A stretch of 64,000 nt of DNA from Paraburkholderia sejongensis (GTDB taxonomy: Bacteria > Pseudomonadota > Gammaproteobacteria > Burkholderiales > Burkholderiaceae): the NCBI RefSeq assembly GCF_020880815.1, contig NZ_JAJITD010000016.1:1-64000 (forward strand), written 5' to 3'. Each line of letters begins with the position of its first letter. The stretch's first letter is position 1. The position numbers were made by a program, and so were the translations under genes. This document shows positions 61,537 to 64,000 of this stretch, one piece after another. Under the pieces are notes generated by a model. The model was not told where the DNA came from. It ran no database searches and saw only the letters and a list, made by a program, of their open reading frames with translations.

Positions 61537-62943
61537 ATGGGAATGCGCCCCGATCCCACTTTTCATGCGTCGCCGAAACTCGCGATGGATGCGCCGGCGG
61601 AGGACTATGCGTATACGGTGCTGCTCAGTCCGGATTTCTCGCAGCCCGACGCGCTCGCGGTGATCGACGTGAAGCCCGGTTCGCCGACCTATAGCCAGGT
61701 CGTGCATACGGTGCCGGTGCCGAATAAAGGCGACGAATTCCATCATTTCGGCTGGAATGCGTGCTCGTCGTCATTGTCGCCGCTGACCGGCCATGCGTTT
61801 CTCGAACGGCGTTATCTGATCATTCCCGGGATGCGCTCGTCGCGCATCTATATCGTCGATACGAAGCCGCATCCGACTCAGGCGAAGATTCACAAGATCA
61901 TCGAGCCCGAGGAGATCTTTCGCAAGACCGGTTATTCGCGCCCGCACACCGTGCATTGCGGACCGGAAGGCATTTATGTGAGCACGCTCGGCGGCGCGGG
62001 CGAGGACGGCACCGACGGGCCGCCCGGCATTTTCATTATGGATTGCGAGACTTTCGAGGTACTCGGCCGTTGGGAAATCGAGCGCGGCGCGCAGGAAAAG
62101 CATTACGACTTCTGGTGGAATCTGCCGCGCGACTATATGGTGTCGACCGAATGGGCATTGCCGCCGCAATTCGAAAACGGCATCGTGCCCGAAGATCTGC
62201 TCGCTAACCGCTACGGACACCGGGTGCACTTCTGGGATCTGCGCGCGCGCCGCAACGTGCAGACGCTGGATCTGGGCGCCAATCATCAGATGGCGCTCGA
62301 AGTGCGGCCCGCGCACGATCCGAGCCGCGAATACGGTTTTATCGGCGTGGTCGTCGATACCACCAATCTGGAGGGTTCGATCTGGACGTGGTGGCGCGAG
62401 GACGGCCAGTTCCACATCGAGAAGACCGCGACGATTCCACCCGAACCCGCGCATGCGGACGAATTGCCGCCGCTGTTGAAAGGTTTCGGCGCGGTGCCGC
62501 CGCTCGTCACCGACATCGATCTGTCGATCGACGATAAATTCCTCTACGTCGCGTGTTGGGGCACCGGCGAAATGCGTCAGTACGACGTGACGGAGCCGCG
62601 CAAGCCGAAGCTGACCGGCTCGGTGCGAATCGGCGGGATCGAGCGCTGCACCCCGCATCCGAACGGCAAGCGCTTCGCCGGCGGGCCGCAGATGGTCGAG
62701 ATCAGCCGCGACGGCAAGCGCGTGTACTGGACCAATTCGCTGTACTCGACGTGGGACGACCAGTTCTACCCGGATGGCGTGCCCGGCGCGCAGGTGATGG
62801 CGTACGCGGATCCGAACGGCGGCCTGACGCTCGCCGACGATTACTTCGTCGAATTTCCGCAAGGTTATCGCGCGCATCAGATCCGCCTCGAAGGGGGCGA
62901 CTGCTCGACCGATTCGTTCTGCTATCCGTCGGTGGGCGTTTGA
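61537..62943 (+). CDS. SBP56 family protein, methanethiol oxidase homologue
   Basis: 468 aa. The selenium-binding-protein/methanethiol-oxidase fold is clear: VPVPNKGDEFHHFGWNACSS (metal-binding His pair and the Cys), RPHTVHCGPEGIYVSTLGG, LPRDYMVSTEW, and the C-terminal GYRAHQIRLEGGDCSTDSFC (split). Methanethiol oxidase turns CH3SH into formaldehyde, H2S and H2O2. A periplasmic signal is not evident. The formaldehyde product would feed the Fae route. A membrane protein gene overlaps its stop. Confidence 0.85.
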   Translation: MGMRPDPTFHASPKLAMDAPAEDYAYTVLLSPDFSQPDALAVIDVKPGSPTYSQVVHTVPVPNKGDEFHHFGWNACSSSLSPLTGHAFLERRYLIIPGMRSSRIYIVDTKPHPTQAKIHKIIEPEEIFRKTGYSRPHTVHCGPEGIYVSTLGGAGEDGTDGPPGIFIMDCETFEVLGRWEIERGAQEKHYDFWWNLPRDYMVSTEWALPPQFENGIVPEDLLANRYGHRVHFWDLRARRNVQTLDLGANHQMALEVRPAHDPSREYGFIGVVVDTTNLEGSIWTWWREDGQFHIEKTATIPPEPAHADELPPLLKGFGAVPPLVTDIDLSIDDKFLYVACWGTGEMRQYDVTEPRKPKLTGSVRIGGIERCTPHPNGKRFAGGPQMVEISRDGKRVYWTNSLYSTWDDQFYPDGVPGAQVMAYADPNGGLTLADDYFVEFPQGYRAHQIRLEGGDCSTDSFCYPSVGV

Positions 62944-63623
62944 GCGGCGCGGTGTCGCCGCAAGGCGGCCTGTGGCTGGCGGTGCTCGCGAGCGGTTTGT
63001 ATCACGGCCTGAATCCGGCGATGGGTTGGCCGCTCGCGGTGTCGAACGGTTTGATGCAGCGGCGCAGCCAGGCATTGCTCACCGCGCTGCTGTATCTGGC
63101 GGCGGGGCACGCGCTCGCGATTCTGCTGATGATGCTGCCGTTCGCGTTGCTCGCAGGCGTGCTCGCGTGGCAGCGCGAGATTCAGATAGCGGCCAGCGTG
63201 CTGGTGATCGGCTTCGGTCTGGTGCTGCTGATACGCCGCCGGCATCCGCGCATGCTTGCGAGAATTCCGCCGGCGCGGCTCGCGTTGTGGTCGTTCGCGG
63301 TGGCCATCGCGCATGGCGCGGGTTTGATGCTGGTGCCGATCTATCTGGGCTTATGCCGCGCCGATCGACTGGACGACGCGCACCGGGCCGCGCAGACGCT
63401 GATCGAAAGCGGGTTGCGCACCGCGCTGGCGGTCGCCGCGGTGCACGCGACCGCGATGATCGCGGCCGGCGGTGTGCTCGCGTGGCTCGTCTATCGCTAT
63501 CTGGGACTCAAGTTCGTGTCGCGCAGCTGGTTCAATCTCGATGCGGTGTGGGCGCTGAGTCTGATTCTGGTGGGCGGGGTGTCGCTGGTCTTCAATGCCG
63601 GCTACGAACTGCATGTCGCGTAG
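62940..63623 (+). CDS. Polytopic membrane protein coupled to the SBP56 gene
   Basis: 227 aa if started at the TTG that overlaps the SBP56 stop (TTGA); a GTG at 62952 is an alternative. About six membrane helices. Helix 1 holds GLYHGLNPAMGWPLAVSNGL, whose His recalls metal or sulfur transporters of the UreH/SafE kind, but I cannot assign a family. Coupling suggests it serves methanethiol oxidation, for example metal delivery or export. Confidence 0.7.
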   Translation: MSGAVSPQGGLWLAVLASGLYHGLNPAMGWPLAVSNGLMQRRSQALLTALLYLAAGHALAILLMMLPFALLAGVLAWQREIQIAASVLVIGFGLVLLIRRRHPRMLARIPPARLALWSFAVAIAHGAGLMLVPIYLGLCRADRLDDAHRAAQTLIESGLRTALAVAAVHATAMIAAGGVLAWLVYRYLGLKFVSRSWFNLDAVWALSLILVGGVSLVFNAGYELHVA

Positions 63624-63642
63624 CCGGTATTGCGCTGCTTCG

Positions 63643-64000
63643 TTATGAAAGGCCGAAGCCCATCTGCTGTTTGCCCAATGCGGTCAAATCTTCGGTCGTC
63701 GCGCGCCCGGTGAAATCCACTTCGAAATGATCGGCCGGGAAATCCGGCGGACTTTTTCCCTCGACGAAACTCACGCGTTGCCGCTTCAGGTACGCGTCGT
63801 TCTTCGCGCACGCCGGTGCGGACGCGATATACATCACATTGCTATAGCCTGCGCCGCGATGCGCGTCTTCGACCGCGTGAATCACGTCGCTGTGCCAGAA
63901 CACCGTGTCGCCGGCCTGCATCAGCGGAATCGACGACAGCGCGTCGAATAGCGGCGCGTGATATCTCGCGTCGATCGACAGCGCGCGGCCCGGCATCGCG
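63643..64000 (-). CDS. DUF1479-family protein, C-terminal part (cut by the window edge)
   Basis: About 118 residues of the 3' end; the gene continues past 64000. GDTVFWHSDVIHAVEDAHRG and YSNVMYIASAP, then SPPDFPADHFEVDF, match DUF1479 (YbiU-like) proteins, which have a phytanoyl-CoA-dioxygenase-like fold; the His in HSDVIHAV may be an Fe ligand. Full members are about 400 residues. The internal ATG at 63996 is not taken as the start. Confidence 0.75.
   Translation of the reverse strand, partial: AMPGRALSIDARYHAPLFDALSSIPLMQAGDTVFWHSDVIHAVEDAHRGAGYSNVMYIASAPACAKNDAYLKRQRVSFVEGKSPPDFPADHFEVDFTGRATTEDLTALGKQQMGFGLS

Noticed and set aside
1..64000. tRNA, rRNA, CRISPR arrays, prophage or complete insertion sequences
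   Set aside because: No cloverleaf-like sequence, rRNA segment, regularly spaced repeat array or intact transposase was seen on either strand; only the IS4-like remnant at the left edge.

Overview
The window is GC-rich, tightly packed DNA. Its gene content points to a facultatively methylotrophic, autotrophic beta-proteobacterium, most likely Paraburkholderia/Burkholderia sensu lato. The grounds are form IC RuBisCO with CbbX, a CbbR of the beta-proteobacterial type, a lanthanide-type XoxF, tetrahydromethanopterin (H4MPT) genes including a DmrB flavoprotein, and many sulfonate and amino-acid ABC transporters. This assignment is an inference from protein content. I see no rRNA, tRNA or CRISPR array.

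Layout. 1-3.7 kb is an accessory left edge: an IS4-like transposase remnant, two paralogous small unknown proteins (the first truncated), a sugar-lactone-type FAD oxidase and a lipoprotein ribonuclease. 3.7-37.4 kb is a one-carbon island. It holds mfnB and a DUF447 gene, an orphan pqqA, and the Calvin-Benson-Bassham operon cbbLSXFPAE. Next come a sigma54 activator translationally overlapped with dmrB and a DHPS-like gene, folB, a small secreted protein and fae. A second H4MPT operon follows: pcd, mptG, mtdB, ATP-grasp, mch, ATP-grasp and a CitG-like gene. After that are xoxFGJ with a downstream unknown gene, cbbR, and an mxaRSACKL-like maturation operon without mxaFI. 37.4-40.8 kb carries a secreted unknown, a GlxA-type regulator, an isonitrile hydratase and a zinc-finger protein. 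40.9-64 kb is an organosulfur and amino-acid acquisition region. It holds tauABC, an amino-acid ABC transporter with no adjacent ATPase, ssu-like genes, and a deacylase/GNAT/two-flavin-monooxygenase set with paired binding proteins and a fused permease-ATPase. A TauD-like dioxygenase with a third sulfonate-type ABC transporter, an SBP56/methanethiol-oxidase homologue with a membrane partner, and the 3' part of a DUF1479 gene complete it.

How the genes could work together. XoxF, with PQQ and XoxG/J, oxidises methanol to formaldehyde. Fae, MtdB and Mch carry it on H4MPT towards formate, and the Calvin cycle refixes the resulting CO2. fhcABCD, formate dehydrogenase, pqqBCDE, mxaFI, cbbT/G/K and dmrA are not in this window and would have to be elsewhere. 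The most notable non-coding signal is a shared sigma54-like promoter motif (GGCAY-GGARC-YTG) upstream of xoxF, fae and pqqA. A GACACA-N3-TGTG(T/C)C dyad lies at the right distance upstream of xoxF and, in degenerate form, of pqqA, and also in front of the sigma54 activator gene. Together these suggest one sigma54 regulon for methanol oxidation, PQQ supply and formaldehyde capture. All motif assignments are by eye and unconfirmed.
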